A stretch of DNA of 64,000 nucleotides. Origin: Serratia marcescens. GTDB lineage: Bacteria; Pseudomonadota; Gammaproteobacteria; Enterobacterales; Enterobacteriaceae. Each line of letters begins with the position of its first letter. The first letter of the stretch is position 1. Where the stretch lies: NCBI GenBank assembly GCA_015548865.1, contig JADMXW010000023.1:1-64000 (forward strand), read 5' to 3'. The translations under genes and the position numbers were made by a program. Below the pieces are notes generated by a model, which saw only the letters and a program-made list of their open reading frames with translations, was not told the origin of the DNA and searched no databases. Positions 54,562 through 63,611 of this stretch are shown here, one piece after another.

Positions 54562-56030
54562 ACGGTAAGCTCCTCAGTGGCGTGGCACAGCGCCTCAAAG
54601 CGGCGCCAGTGTCCGGCAAAATCGTCAATAGAACGGGGGATATAACGTTGTAATGGAAAGCTCTCCGCCAGTTGCTGACGAAAAGCAGTGAGATTGGGAA
54701 CCGCGTCAAGCGCCATCAGCTGACAGCCGATATTGCCGAGCGTCGAGGCTTCCACCGGGCCTGCCAATACCGGTATCTGGCAAACATCGGCGCAGAGTTG
54801 GTTGAGAAACGCGTTCTGACACCCGCCGCCCACAATGTGTAACTGGCGTAACGGCGTGCCGCGCAACTCGCCCAACTCCAGCAGGACGCGGCGGTACAGC
54901 AGCGCCAGGCTGTCAAAAATGCAGCGGGCGAACTCGGCCTGAGTAACGGGCTCACTCTGTTGGTGCTCACGACAGAAAGCGCGAATAGCCTCACACATCG
55001 ACGGCGGATTGATAAAACGCTCGTCGTTCGGGTTGATTAGGCGTGTGAACGGTGCCAGTACGCTGGCATCGCGGATCAATGCGGGTAAATCGGCAATGTT
55101 CATTTCCTGCGCTACACGTTGCAGTAACCACATGCCCATGATGTTTTTCAGGACGCGGTAGGTGCCGTTGATGCCGCCCTCGTTGGTGACATTCGCCGCC
55201 AGTGCACGCGCATCGTGGTAGGGCACATCGCTTTCAATGCCCATCAGTGACCAGGTGCCTGAGCTCAGATATGCGCTGTCGCGGGTGGTCAGTGGCGCTG
55301 CCACTACGGCGCTACCGGTGTCGTGTGTGGCGACGGTAATCACTGGTATGGCATCGCCTGCGGGGGAGGTCCAGGCACCGAGCGTTTTTCCGGGTTGTGC
55401 TGGGGGGCTAAACCATCTGGCGGGCAGATCGAGCCATGCCAGCAGCGACGTATCCCAGTTTTTGGTCTGCAAATTGAGTAACTGAGTGGTACTTGCGTTG
55501 GTGTATTCGCAGCCGAAGCTACCGGTGAGACGGTAGTGGAGATAGTCCGGGATCATCAGAAAATGGGCAATGCTGTCGATGTTGCCGGGGTTGGCGCGGC
55601 GCCAGGCTTTCAACTGATACACGGTATTGAACGGCAGAAACTGAATGCCCGTCAGATGATAGATATGCTCGGCACCCAGTTCCGTAATGGCTTGCGCCAT
55701 CACGCCATCGGTGCGGTGATCGCGGTAGGCGTAGGGCAGATCAACGCGCTCGCCCGCGGCATTCAGTAGCACATAATCCACGCCCCAGCTATCGATGCCA
55801 ATGCTGTCAGGAAGGATGCCGCTGTCGGTGATACGATGCAAGCCAGTGAGGATTTCCTGTTCCAGAGCATCCAGATCCCATAGATGGTGGCCTTCCTGTT
55901 CCACCAGTCGGTTGGTAAACCGATGGATCTCTTTGAGCGCCAGTTGCCTGTTTTCGACTTGCCATGTTGCCAGCATGACTCGTCCGCTGGAGGCTCCTAA
56001 ATCCACTGCGACAATATTTTTCACCGCCAT
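54558..56030 (-). CDS. rhaB: Rhamnulokinase RhaB
   Basis: A 490-residue FGGY kinase phosphorylating L-rhamnulose at O1. [14 protein letters not shown] at the start is the phosphate-binding loop. [12 protein letters not shown] holds the catalytic region, [12 protein letters not shown] follows, and [13 protein letters not shown] is the adenosine motif near 397. It is the first gene of the rhaBAD operon and diverges from rhaSR. Length and start match E. coli RhaB. Confidence 0.96.
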   Translation of the reverse strand: MAVKNIVAVDLGASSGRVMLATWQVENRQLALKEIHRFTNRLVEQEGHHLWDLDALEQEILTGLHRITDSGILPDSIGIDSWGVDYVLLNAAGERVDLPYAYRDHRTDGVMAQAITELGAEHIYHLTGIQFLPFNTVYQLKAWRRANPGNIDSIAHFLMIPDYLHYRLTGSFGCEYTNASTTQLLNLQTKNWDTSLLAWLDLPARWFSPPAQPGKTLGAWTSPAGDAIPVITVATHDTGSAVVAAPLTTRDSAYLSSGTWSLMGIESDVPYHDARALAANVTNEGGINGTYRVLKNIMGMWLLQRVAQEMNIADLPALIRDASVLAPFTRLINPNDERFINPPSMCEAIRAFCREHQQSEPVTQAEFARCIFDSLALLYRRVLLELGELRGTPLRQLHIVGGGCQNAFLNQLCADVCQIPVLAGPVEASTLGNIGCQLMALDAVPNLTAFRQQLAESFPLQRYIPRSIDDFAGHWRRFEALCHATEELTV

Positions 56031-56199
56031 TGCCGTTCCCCTTTTACTGATTCATGTTGCGCAGTGTAAAGAGCCGGTAAGTGCGCTGCCTTCCGGTGAA
56101 TGCCATGTGGCAGAACAGGTTGGCAAAATGGCAAAGCTGGCCGTGAAAGGCGTCACAATTCGCGGACGTCAGCGCGTGCTATCCCGTCGCATCTCCACC

Positions 56200-56215
56200 T
56201 GTGATCCTAGCCACA
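56200..56215. promoter_or_regulatory. CRP-like site in the rhamnose control region
   Basis: TGTGA-TCCTAG-CCACA matches TGTGA-N6-TCACA in nine of ten half-site bases. It is about 170 bases from the rhaB start and 150 from the rhaS start, consistent with catabolite control. Confidence 0.6.
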
Positions 56216-56285
56216 CTTCCGTGAATTGGCGGTGAAATCTTTGAAAAATGACGTCACCCTGAAAGTGAAACGTCGGGATTTGAAG

Positions 56286-56297
56286 GTGAAATTTCAC
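56286..56297. promoter_or_regulatory. GTGAAATTTCAC palindrome upstream of rhaS
   Basis: A 12-bp perfect palindrome 67 bases before the rhaS start. The half-site spacing (four) is too short for CRP, so it is unassigned; a RhaR or other site is possible. Confidence 0.35.
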
Positions 56298-56364
56298 GAG
56301 GGTCGGTAGTCTGTTTTCTATCAAATCATGTGTTGATGCAAAGCAGAAAAACAGGGGGCTTGAA

Positions 56365-57204
56365 ATGACGTTGCTACAAGGTGATGAGTTTTTCGTTTCT
56401 CGCTCGGTGACCGTTGCCGTTGAGCCGCGAGCGCCGCAACAGGCTTTTCCTGAACATTATCATGATTTCTGGGAAATCGTGCTGGTTGAGCAGGGGGCTG
56501 GCGTGCATGTTTTCAACGACCAGCCGTTTGCGTTATGCAGCGGTGCGGTATTTTTTATTCGCGATAACGATCGCCACCTGTTTGAAGACGTTGACGGCCT
56601 ATTCCTGACGAATGTGCTCTACCGCTCGCCGCGTGGTTTTCGTTTTTTGTCTGATATCGCCTCCTTCTTGCCCTATGGGCCAAACGGGGAGTGGCAAGGG
56701 CAGTGGCAGGTCAATGCGCCAACCATGCAGCAACTGAAAGGACTGCTGGAACGCTTGTCACTACTGGCCCTGCGCGACACGCCAGAAGATATCGCCGCCA
56801 GCGAAAGCGTATTTCTGCAAATTCTGGTGTTGTTACGGCAAAAATGTTTCCAGACCCAGAGCCTTGATGGCGATCGACACGGTGTGCAGGCGCTGCTCGG
56901 TTGGCTGCAAAATAATTATTGTGAAGAGGTTAACTGGGGAGAATTGTCCGACCGCTTTTCTCTGCCGCTGCGTACCTTGCACCGCCAACTGAAGCAGAAT
57001 ACCGGTATGACGCCACAGCGCTATCTTAACCGCTTACGTTTGCTGGAAGCGCGCCGTCGCTTGCAGCAGAGCGATGAATCGATTACGACCATTGCGCATG
57101 CGTGTGGTTTCAGCGACAGTAATCACTTTTCCACGCAGTTTCGCAAGGCGTTCTCTGTTGCGCCTAAATCCGTACGCCAGCATACGGAGAGTGCTGCGGA
57201 ATAA
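56365..57204 (+). CDS. rhaS: RhaS, AraC-family activator of rhaBAD
   Basis: A 279-residue rhamnose-responsive activator. It has an N-terminal cupin domain (FPEHYHDFWEIVLVEQGAG near 30-48), then two AraC helix-turn-helices: SDRFSLPLRTLHRQLKQNTG near 195 and ITTIAHACGFSDSNHFSTQFR near 242. It is divergent from rhaB and 21 bases upstream of rhaR. Length and order match E. coli. Confidence 0.94.
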   Translation: MTLLQGDEFFVSRSVTVAVEPRAPQQAFPEHYHDFWEIVLVEQGAGVHVFNDQPFALCSGAVFFIRDNDRHLFEDVDGLFLTNVLYRSPRGFRFLSDIASFLPYGPNGEWQGQWQVNAPTMQQLKGLLERLSLLALRDTPEDIAASESVFLQILVLLRQKCFQTQSLDGDRHGVQALLGWLQNNYCEEVNWGELSDRFSLPLRTLHRQLKQNTGMTPQRYLNRLRLLEARRRLQQSDESITTIAHACGFSDSNHFSTQFRKAFSVAPKSVRQHTESAAE

Positions 57205-57225
57205 CACAACGCCAGTGCAGGTGAG

Positions 57226-58080
57226 GTGAGTGTGACGGTGACGCGCGGTTTGAAGCTTCAAACGGAAGATTATTTCCTTACCGATAAACAGGCGGTACGG
57301 GTGGCTGAGCGTCATCCCCAGCCTGACTTCCCGCTACATCATCATGATTTTGATGAATTAGTTATCGTGTGGCGCGGTAACGGTCTGCACCTGTGGAACG
57401 ATGTGCCATATCGAATTACACGCGGCGATCTGTTCTATGTCACGGCCAACGATCGCCATAGCTATGAGTCGGTAAACGATCTGGAACTGGACAATGTCCT
57501 GTTTATTCGCGATCGGCTGACGCTACCCACTGATTGGCGCAATCTGCTACCAGGTGCAGAGGTGCCGCAATCCCAGCGCTACTGGTGCCTTGGGTCTGCA
57601 GGTATGGATACGCTGCGTGACAAAGTGGATGATTTAGCGCAAGAGTGCATGAAGTCGGATACATTATCGTTGCAGCTCAGCGAAGTGTTGCTGTTGCAGA
57701 TTGCGCTGCTAGCGCTGCGTTACCGCCATCTACCCGATAGTCCTCAACTGGCCGATGCGCACCAGTTGGATTTGTTGATGTTGGCCTTGAGGGCCAGTAT
57801 TGGTAGCCCCTTCCGTTTTGATGAGTTTTGCCAGCAGCACGACTTCAGCGTGCGTGGGCTGGGTGCGCGCTTTAAACAGGAGACGGGCATGAGCGTAGCC
57901 CAATACTTGCGCCAACTGCGGCTGTGCAAGGCAATGGAACTGTTGCGTTATGACCGACAAACCATTGGCGAAGTGGCTGCGCAATGTGGTTTTGATGACA
58001 GTAACTATTTCTCGGTGGTATTTCATCAGGCGCTGGGCGTATCACCCAGCGCCTATCGCCAGCGTTTTCTGGCTGGATGA
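57226..58080 (+). CDS. rhaR: RhaR, AraC-family activator of rhaSR
   Basis: A 284-residue AraC-family protein similar in layout to RhaS: cupin (PLHHHDFDELVIVWRGNGLH near 31-50) and helix-turn-helices ending IGEVAAQCGFDDSNYFSVVF. RhaR senses L-rhamnose and activates rhaSR. The start is a GTG (57226, with another at 57232), so initiation may be weak. It is convergent with the oxidoreductase gene, whose stop is 30 bases away. Confidence 0.93.
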   Translation: MSVTVTRGLKLQTEDYFLTDKQAVRVAERHPQPDFPLHHHDFDELVIVWRGNGLHLWNDVPYRITRGDLFYVTANDRHSYESVNDLELDNVLFIRDRLTLPTDWRNLLPGAEVPQSQRYWCLGSAGMDTLRDKVDDLAQECMKSDTLSLQLSEVLLLQIALLALRYRHLPDSPQLADAHQLDLLMLALRASIGSPFRFDEFCQQHDFSVRGLGARFKQETGMSVAQYLRQLRLCKAMELLRYDRQTIGEVAAQCGFDDSNYFSVVFHQALGVSPSAYRQRFLAG

Positions 58081-58110
58081 GCCTATTTGTAAAATGCACA
58101 ATATCTCTTT

Positions 58111-59046
58111 TTAGAGGGTAAACACGACGCGACAATGGCTGTCATCATCGCCCCAGACATCATTGACTTCGCTTAATGAGCGGGTCTGAAATGGAATGGA
58201 AAAATCGCTTTTCACCGCGGCTAGTAGAAGTTCTCCGACCGTAGCAACCAACTCGGTATTCGATATGCTGCCCAAGCCGCTTCCCATCAGTGTCAGCCCG
58301 GATGAGCGCAGTAGTTTGCTATGTAGCGTAATGTCTTGACCGCTCAGTGAACCTATTTGTACAAAGCGCACGGTTTTTTCACCCCCGGCAACGGCTGCCT
58401 GCATGATATCGAGCGCGCTCTGGCCCCAGAGATAATCCAGTACCACATTGATGCCCTCAGCCATCAGCGCAGGAAGCTCTGCTGGCAGAGTATCCAGAGG
58501 AAGTGTGATATCCGCGCCTTGTGTGCGTAATTGTTTAAGGACGGTCAGATTACGGCCGGTAGCGATGATTTTTCCTGCGCCAAGATGACGAGCAATACGA
58601 ATCGCCAGACTGCCAGAAGTGCCGGTTGCCCCATTAATCAGAACGGTTTCACCCTTGTGAAGCTGAGCTCTGCGGGTTAATGCGGCCCAGGAGGACATAC
58701 CGGGATTGGCGAGGGCGGCAGCGAGAACGGGATCAAGCGTTGTTGGCAACGGTACAACTTCTTTAACTGACACTCGCGTTCTCTCAGCCATGCTTCCCCA
58801 GGGAGCATGAAAAGCCAGAAAGTAAACGGGATCACCGTTAGTGAGATAGCCTGTACCATCGACACCCGCGATAAAAGGGTACTCTGCTGTCGCGCTATAA
58901 TGGATACCAGCAGCACGCGCTTTGGCCAACTGGCTCATTGCCGCCGCTTTAACGGTGACCACTACGTGGTTGTCATCGGCTTGTGGCTCAGGGAAATCGC
59001 CGAAAACGGGCAATGTTTTCGGCATAGAAACGATCGCTGCTTTCAT
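58111..59046 (-). CDS. Zinc-free MDR-family NAD(P)H-dependent oxidoreductase (quinone oxidoreductase-like)
   Basis: A 311-residue medium-chain dehydrogenase/reductase. The GroES-like N-terminal domain (VVVTVKAAAMSQLAKARAAG) lacks the catalytic zinc cysteines. The Rossmann motif GATGTSGSLA is near 140, and the NADPH-type ATGRN follows at the second strand. Substrate is unknown; relatives reduce quinones or enones. It diverges from a MarR-family gene, with candidate operator repeats in the 71-base gap, so it is probably de-repressed by an electrophile or phenolic compound (inference). Confidence 0.82.
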   Translation of the reverse strand: MKAAIVSMPKTLPVFGDFPEPQADDNHVVVTVKAAAMSQLAKARAAGIHYSATAEYPFIAGVDGTGYLTNGDPVYFLAFHAPWGSMAERTRVSVKEVVPLPTTLDPVLAAALANPGMSSWAALTRRAQLHKGETVLINGATGTSGSLAIRIARHLGAGKIIATGRNLTVLKQLRTQGADITLPLDTLPAELPALMAEGINVVLDYLWGQSALDIMQAAVAGGEKTVRFVQIGSLSGQDITLHSKLLRSSGLTLMGSGLGSISNTELVATVGELLLAAVKSDFSIPFQTRSLSEVNDVWGDDDSHCRVVFTL

Positions 59047-59069
59047 GTTTATCGCCTTCAGTTAACCGG

Positions 59070-59094
59070 AATATGCGTGTAATATGCACATATT
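59070..59094. promoter_or_regulatory. Candidate MarR operator
   Basis: AATATGCGTGT followed by AATATGCACATATT: a direct repeat of AATATGC and an inverted AATATG-CA-CATATT, lying between the divergent oxidoreductase and MarR genes. Confidence 0.45.
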
Positions 59095-59117
59095 ATTCTT
59101 CCCATTGAGTGAACACA

Positions 59118-59585
59118 ATGAAAAGGGTGCAAAATACACATAATAATTCAGATTTTAATGAATTACACAATGCATTACTGACGATTTTGGGTACGTTTAA
59201 TCGCCCACAACGTGATGAATTAATTATAAAAAAATCAAAAATTCAATTAGAGAATGCACTGTTTCCCCTCTTGGTACAGATAGGCCGTTTTGGCCCAATT
59301 GGCGTTGTTGAACTTGCCGATCGGGTGGGGCGTGATTACACCACGGTAAGTCGCCAGCTAACCAAATTGGAGGGGAATGGTTTGGCGAAGCGGCAAAAGA
59401 ACGCAAAAGACAAACGGATTAATGAAGTGGTCATTACAACAGAAGGCAAAGTGATGACAGATAAAATTGATACAGCACGAGCACAGATTTATGACCGAGT
59501 TTTTCAACATTGGCAGGAAGAGGATCGTGTGGCACTAACACAACTATTGCAGAAATTTGTTTCGGATTTCACCGAGCTCAAGTGA
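59118..59585 (+). CDS. MarR-family transcriptional regulator
   Basis: A 155-residue protein from ATG 59118 (GTG 59109 also in frame). The winged helix is clear: GPIGVVELADRVGRDYTTVSRQLTKLEGNGL is its core (about 62-92, recognition helix TTVSRQLTKLE), then the wing KRQKNAKDKRINEVVIT. Long helices at both ends form the dimer. It probably represses the divergent oxidoreductase and itself. Confidence 0.85.
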   Translation: MKRVQNTHNNSDFNELHNALLTILGTFNRPQRDELIIKKSKIQLENALFPLLVQIGRFGPIGVVELADRVGRDYTTVSRQLTKLEGNGLAKRQKNAKDKRINEVVITTEGKVMTDKIDTARAQIYDRVFQHWQEEDRVALTQLLQKFVSDFTELK

Positions 59586-59586
59586 A

Positions 59587-59609
59587 TGGGGGGCAACTAT
59601 CTCCCCCCA
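59587..59609. terminator. Terminator between convergent marR-type and yagU-like genes
   Basis: TGGGGGG / CCCCCCA, a 7-bp G-C stem with a nine-base loop, three bases after the MarR-gene stop codon and shared with the converging gene. Confidence 0.65.
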
Positions 59610-59615
59610 GTGCTC

Positions 59616-60146
59616 TTAACGCGCTACCTCGTCCACATCCGGGGCGTGTGTAATCCGGTTACGCAGGTCGCGTCGTACAATTTCCACCAGCCAGAAGCAG
59701 AACATGTGGCCAAAGATTTCTGAGAAGTGCTCAGCGAACGGTTGATCCCACGGTGCAGGCACGGTGCCCATCAGCGGCAGCAGGAATACGTGGAATACTA
59801 TGTGTAGCACCAGACCATACAGCGCACCTTGCCACAGTTTAATCTTCGGCCACACTTCCGCGACCACGCAATAGATCACGGCGAAGGTGATGGAAAAGCC
59901 AAAGTGCATGATAAAGCTCATGATAGGCCGAGGGTTACCGTTGTACAGGTAGGTCAGATGCGACATTTCAAATGACATGCCCATTTGCTGTAGCAGCTGT
60001 TGCGGTGGGTTAGTCAGATCACGTAGGGGTGTGCGTGGCGGAAACGGAATCTCCCAGCCGAATTTGGCCAGCGCGCACACCAGACCGGCAATAATCCCCA
60101 CCAGTAATGCCACCAGAATTTTCTCCCTTGTGGTGCGTATTTGCAT
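59616..60146 (-). CDS. yagU: YagU-like DUF1440 inner-membrane protein
   Basis: A 176-residue protein with about four membrane segments. [12 protein letters not shown] near the start, [20 protein letters not shown] in the middle and [25 protein letters not shown] at the end follow E. coli YagU (DUF1440). YagU was linked to acid tolerance in E. coli; the biochemical role is unknown. It is shorter than YagU because a loop after the PPR segment is reduced. The upstream region holds a 26-bp palindrome. Confidence 0.8.
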   Translation of the reverse strand: [176 protein letters not shown]

Positions 60147-60303
60147 TTCTCTTTCTCCTTCAATAACGGATTATCCCGCTTTTTATTTCTCATAATGGCG
60201 CATACCGCCATAGACAATAGCGTTGTAAGTAGGTGATTTAAGGAGATAATACGCCTGAGAATATTTATTTTCTAACGTGAAATAAATACGCCATATCTAT
60301 AAC

Positions 60304-60329
60304 TTATTGTTTTATATATAAAACAATAA
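60304..60329. promoter_or_regulatory. 26-bp perfect A+T palindrome upstream of the yagU-like gene
   Basis: TTATTGTTTTATA followed by its exact reverse complement, TATAAAACAATAA, with no spacer, 158 bases before the start codon. It could be a protein-binding site or extrude as a cruciform. Confidence 0.5.
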
Positions 60330-60445
60330 TATTTCATGATGTTTGATTATGTAAGAATTGTTGTCTTTGTAACGTTGTCTTGATGTTATGACAGTATGGT
60401 GTTACATCTTTTGCATTCAGTGGTGGAATGTTTCCGCAGTGTTAT

Positions 60446-60478
60446 GCCGCTCTGGCTGTCTTTGCTTCCAAGAGCGGC
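60446..60478 (-). terminator. Stem-loop downstream of rhaT
   Basis: GCCGCTCT and AGAGCGGC form an 8-bp stem around a 17-base loop, beginning 14 bases after the rhaT stop codon. There is no strong T-run on the minus strand. Confidence 0.5.
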
Positions 60479-60491
60479 TTGTAAAACCGTA

Positions 60492-61526
60492 TCAGGATGC
60501 CATCCCCATCCCCACGATATTGGCTGCGAGAATAATGATCAGCCCTCCTAGTACCAGCACGCTAATCGGTTTTCTTCCCACGTTATTCCATTCTTTGAGT
60601 AATAACCCAACAATGCCGCCGCAAAGCACATAAAAACTCATGTGCAGCATCCAACTGAGATAGGTGTAATCGGCGGGAATATTGGCGTGGCCCCAGGCGT
60701 AGAAGAAGAACTGTAAATACCACATCACGCCGCCAAGAATAGAAAACAGCGCATTAGTGATAAGCAGCGTTTTGGCCTGTGCCAAATCTGCCTTGATGGA
60801 GATAGTGGGACTCATGGCTAAACGCAGGAAACAGAAACCCAGGTTGACAATGGCACCACCGCCCATAATCACCACATAGCTTGGCAGTGCCACGTAGAGT
60901 GGGTTGAGACCAAGCGTTTCTGCTGCCTGGTGCATCGGTTTGGCTGCATCCATCGCGAAGGACATACCTGCTGAAAAAATGCCGCACATGACTGCCAGCA
61001 GCAGCCCTTTCTTCAAATTGAACTCTTGTGCGCGAATGCCGAGTGCTCGCTCTTTTAGCAAACCGGCGTAACTCACCACGCCTACACCAATCAGTGCCAC
61101 GCCCACACCCACCAAGCTTAGTTGCCCGCCGGTGGTACCAAATAATTGCATAAATTTGCCCTGTAGCAGCGGTGTCATCAGGGTGCCGATAATCAGCGTA
61201 ATACCAATGGCGATACCGATGCCAAGCGACATACCGAGGTAGCGCATGGTCAGCCCGTAATTGATATTACCGATACCCCACATAGCACCGAACAAAAATA
61301 CTGGCAGCAGGGTAGAAAAACTGAATGAACTGTAATAGCCCCAAAAATCGGGTAACAGCAGGGCGCTGATGCTCCAGGGCAAAATAATCCAGGAGAAGAA
61401 ACCGCCTAATGACCACATGGTTTCCCATGACCAGTGACGGACCTTTTTAAACGGGGCATAGAAGCAAGCCGCGCTGGCAGCACCGACAAAATGCCAGAAA
61501 AGCCCGAGGAGAATTGCGCTATTCAT
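60492..61526 (-). CDS. rhaT: L-rhamnose-proton symporter RhaT
   Basis: The 344 residues from ATG 61526 equal E. coli RhaT. The start [20 protein letters not shown] and [20 protein letters not shown] are family-typical, and about ten membrane segments follow. The longer frame (61604) adds 26 polar residues and is rejected. It imports L-rhamnose with a proton. It is separated from the rest of the rha genes by the oxidoreductase, MarR and yagU-like genes, and diverges from the sugar-acid dehydratase gene. Confidence 0.95.
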   Translation of the reverse strand: MNSAILLGLFWHFVGAASAACFYAPFKKVRHWSWETMWSLGGFFSWIILPWSISALLLPDFWGYYSSFSFSTLLPVFLFGAMWGIGNINYGLTMRYLGMSLGIGIAIGITLIIGTLMTPLLQGKFMQLFGTTGGQLSLVGVGVALIGVGVVSYAGLLKERALGIRAQEFNLKKGLLLAVMCGIFSAGMSFAMDAAKPMHQAAETLGLNPLYVALPSYVVIMGGGAIVNLGFCFLRLAMSPTISIKADLAQAKTLLITNALFSILGGVMWYLQFFFYAWGHANIPADYTYLSWMLHMSFYVLCGGIVGLLLKEWNNVGRKPISVLVLGGLIIILAANIVGMGMAS

Positions 61527-61829
61527 AGAACCCTCTTGTTTTCGTTTTAAGTAATGTAGGAATACGTGTATGAACGCCTCAAGAGAGAGGGTTCGATAGG
61601 GCAAGTGTAAAAAGTGAACAAGGGGGAGACCTTCCGCTCCGTGCCATCACCCGCACACCACACGGCAAGATGCAAAAGGTGGATGCCACCGGCGTCACAA
61701 AAATAGCTAAAGGAAAGAATGAAATAGCGTTTCAGTCAACGCGGTGTTTAAGCATTGACGCCGCACGGCACGCTCGGGTTATTCTAACGGTTTGAGATCC
61801 CAATCTGGCTGAAAGTGGAGTAAAGCAAC
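61527..61829. other. Divergent region between rhaT and the sugar-acid dehydratase
   Basis: About 300 bases with promoters for both genes. The KdgR-like box at 61718-61736 is the only clear operator. I see no obvious CRP site. Confidence 0.5.
61718..61736 (+). promoter_or_regulatory. KdgR box
   Basis: AATGAAATAGCGTTTCAGT fits the pectinolysis-repressor consensus AATRAAAYRNYRTTTYATT at 18 of 19 positions. It is 94 bases upstream of the dehydratase start. KdgR is released by 2-keto-3-deoxygluconate, which fits an enzyme making that compound. Confidence 0.7.
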
Positions 61830-63011
61830 GTGAAAATTACGGATGTCAAAACCATCCTGGCGAATCGCTACCTGTTTGTCGAAATTCACACCGATGAAGG
61901 CCTTGTCGGTATTGGTGAGTCGGGTACATGGGGATTTCTGGATGCCTCTATGGGGGCAGTGGAAGCGCTGAAAACGTACCTGCTCGGGCAAGATCCGCTG
62001 CGTATTGAACACCACTGGCAGTATATGTACCGCTGTTGGCATTTTCGCGGAGCGGCCATTATGGGGGCGATCAGCGCCATCGATATCGCGCTGTGGGATA
62101 TTGCGGGCAAATTCTACGATACCCCAGTCTACAACTTGCTGGGCGGTCGCTGCCGCGACAAGGCACGGGTTTATGCCCATGCTGGGGGAAAAACCACGGA
62201 AGAGACTATCGCCAACCTGAAAAAGATGAAGGCGCATGGGTTTACTGCGATTGGGCATTTGACGCCATTTTTGGATGAGTCGCGCGGCGATCCCTATTTC
62301 ACCACGCATGCAAAAGAGATTGGTGAAGCCATTGAGCGCATTGGTGCTTATCGTGAAGCGGTGGGGAATGACGTCGATCTCTGTATTGAGGTGCACCGGC
62401 GGCTGAAACCGCATGATGCTATCGTTTTTGCACAGGGCATTGCGCCTTATCTGCCTTACTTTATTGAAGATCCGATTGGTGCGGATAACTTTGATTCGAT
62501 GGCGCAGGTCGCAGACAAAATCAACGTGCCGATTGCCACCGGTGAGCGTCTGAACAACTTGCAAGAATTTGCCATGCTGATTAAACGCAATGCGGTTTCC
62601 TACGTGCGGCCAGACGTATGCATGTGCGGAGGGATTACCGGTGCGAAAAAAATCGCAGCGCTGGCCGAAGCGCACGATCTGATGGTGGTGCCGCATAACC
62701 CGCTCAGCCCGGTCTCTACGGCGGCCTGTTTGCAAATCGCGGTGAGTATCCCCAATTTTGCCCTGCTGGAGTATCCCGGCGATGACCAGCCCGCATTGTC
62801 GGAGAAGTTTGGCGCCACCGGCGTGGAAAATGGTGTCTTGAAGCGAGACGTCGTCAAGAGCACCTTCAAGTGTGTCGACGGTTTTATGGAGATCCCTACC
62901 GCGTCGGGTATTGGCATAGAACTGGCGGATAACCTGGCAGAAAAATACCCCTACCGTCGCCGTCCGCTGAAAACCCGTCTTCATGTAGATGGTTCAGTGG
63001 TCGATCAGTAA
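61830..63011 (+). CDS. Enolase-superfamily sugar-acid dehydratase (mandelate racemase group; DgoD/ManD-like)
   Basis: A 393-residue enolase-superfamily enzyme. The metal ligands are E187 (in IEVHRR), E213 (FIEDPI) and E239 (ATGERL). H189 and H289 (PHNPLSP) occupy the catalytic histidine positions of galactonate and mannonate dehydratases. It dehydrates an aldonic acid to a 2-keto-3-deoxy acid. The KdgR box upstream favours a product in hexuronate/KDG metabolism, for example from D-mannonate, though D-galactonate or a related acid remains possible; the RspA name is used for relatives. The start is GTG 61830 with GTGGAG nine bases upstream. Confidence 0.8.
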   Translation: MKITDVKTILANRYLFVEIHTDEGLVGIGESGTWGFLDASMGAVEALKTYLLGQDPLRIEHHWQYMYRCWHFRGAAIMGAISAIDIALWDIAGKFYDTPVYNLLGGRCRDKARVYAHAGGKTTEETIANLKKMKAHGFTAIGHLTPFLDESRGDPYFTTHAKEIGEAIERIGAYREAVGNDVDLCIEVHRRLKPHDAIVFAQGIAPYLPYFIEDPIGADNFDSMAQVADKINVPIATGERLNNLQEFAMLIKRNAVSYVRPDVCMCGGITGAKKIAALAEAHDLMVVPHNPLSPVSTAACLQIAVSIPNFALLEYPGDDQPALSEKFGATGVENGVLKRDVVKSTFKCVDGFMEIPTASGIGIELADNLAEKYPYRRRPLKTRLHVDGSVVDQ

Positions 63012-63077
63012 ACTGTGCGTTTTGCCGTCGTGTGCATGCTACGCGACGATGGTTATTCACCTGCTAAAAGAAGAATT

Positions 63078-63575
63078 ATGGAACGTTTTATTGAAAACCT
63101 GATGTACACCTCTCGTTGGCTGCTGGCTCCGATCTATCTGGGGTTGTCGCTCGGGCTGTTGGCGCTGATGCTTAAATTTTTCCAGGAAGTGTTCCACATT
63201 TTGCCAAATGTGTTCGCATTAGCAGAGGCCGATCTGATTTTGGTACTGCTGTCGCTGATTGACATGACGCTGGTGGGTGGCCTGTTGGTGATGGTAATGC
63301 TGTCTGGCTATGAGAATTTTGTCTCAACGCTGAACATCGACGAGGATAGGGAGAAGCTGAACTGGCTCGGCAAGATGGACTCAGGATCGCTCAAGAACAA
63401 GGTTGCTGCATCGATTGTCGCGATTTCTTCCATTCATTTGCTGCGTGTGTTTATGGATGCGCTCAACACGCCGGATAACAAGCTGATGTGGTATGTCATT
63501 ATCCACCTGACGTTTGTGCTGTCGGCGTTTCTTATGGGGTATCTGGATAAAACGACGCGCCACGAAAAGAAGTGA
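63078..63575 (+). CDS. yqhA: YqhA (UPF0114) inner-membrane protein
   Basis: A 165-residue protein, one residue longer than E. coli YqhA and nearly identical in pattern: [20 protein letters not shown] at the start, [20 protein letters not shown], and [20 protein letters not shown]. Three or four membrane segments are expected. Function is unknown. The start ATG 63078 is preceded by AAGAAG; the frame from 63015 is not conserved. Confidence 0.9.
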   Translation: MERFIENLMYTSRWLLAPIYLGLSLGLLALMLKFFQEVFHILPNVFALAEADLILVLLSLIDMTLVGGLLVMVMLSGYENFVSTLNIDEDREKLNWLGKMDSGSLKNKVAASIVAISSIHLLRVFMDALNTPDNKLMWYVIIHLTFVLSAFLMGYLDKTTRHEKK

Positions 63576-63581
63576 TGTTAA

Positions 63582-63605
63582 CGGTACGCCCACTCAGGCG
63601 TACCG
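63582..63605. terminator. Terminator between convergent yqhA and ubiI
   Basis: CGGTACGCC / GGCGTACCG, a 9-bp perfect stem with a six-base loop, between the converging stop codons. Confidence 0.7.
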
Positions 63606-63611
63606 CTTCAT

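Larger units (their letters stand above)
56031..56364. other. rhaB-rhaS divergent promoter region
   Basis: About 330 bases carrying the promoters of both rha units. A CRP-like site (56200-56215) and a 12-bp palindrome (56286-56297) are listed separately. Repeats of the GTGAAA/TTTGAA type between 56230 and 56290 could be RhaS or RhaR half-sites, but I cannot assign them firmly. Confidence 0.55.
60147..60491 (-). other. Intergenic region between rhaT and the yagU-like gene
   Basis: About 345 bases without a gene. It holds a stem-loop after rhaT, the 26-bp palindrome at 60304-60329 and an A+T-rich promoter region for the yagU-like gene. Confidence 0.5.

Noticed and set aside
56286-56297. GTGAAATTTCAC as a CRP site
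   Set aside because: The half-sites are four bases apart and not six. The better CRP candidate is at 56200-56215.
61779-62984. 401-residue minus-strand open frame
   Set aside because: It lies wholly antisense to the sugar-acid dehydratase, whose motifs and ribosome-binding site are clear. It has no recognisable domain and is a shadow of high third-position G+C.
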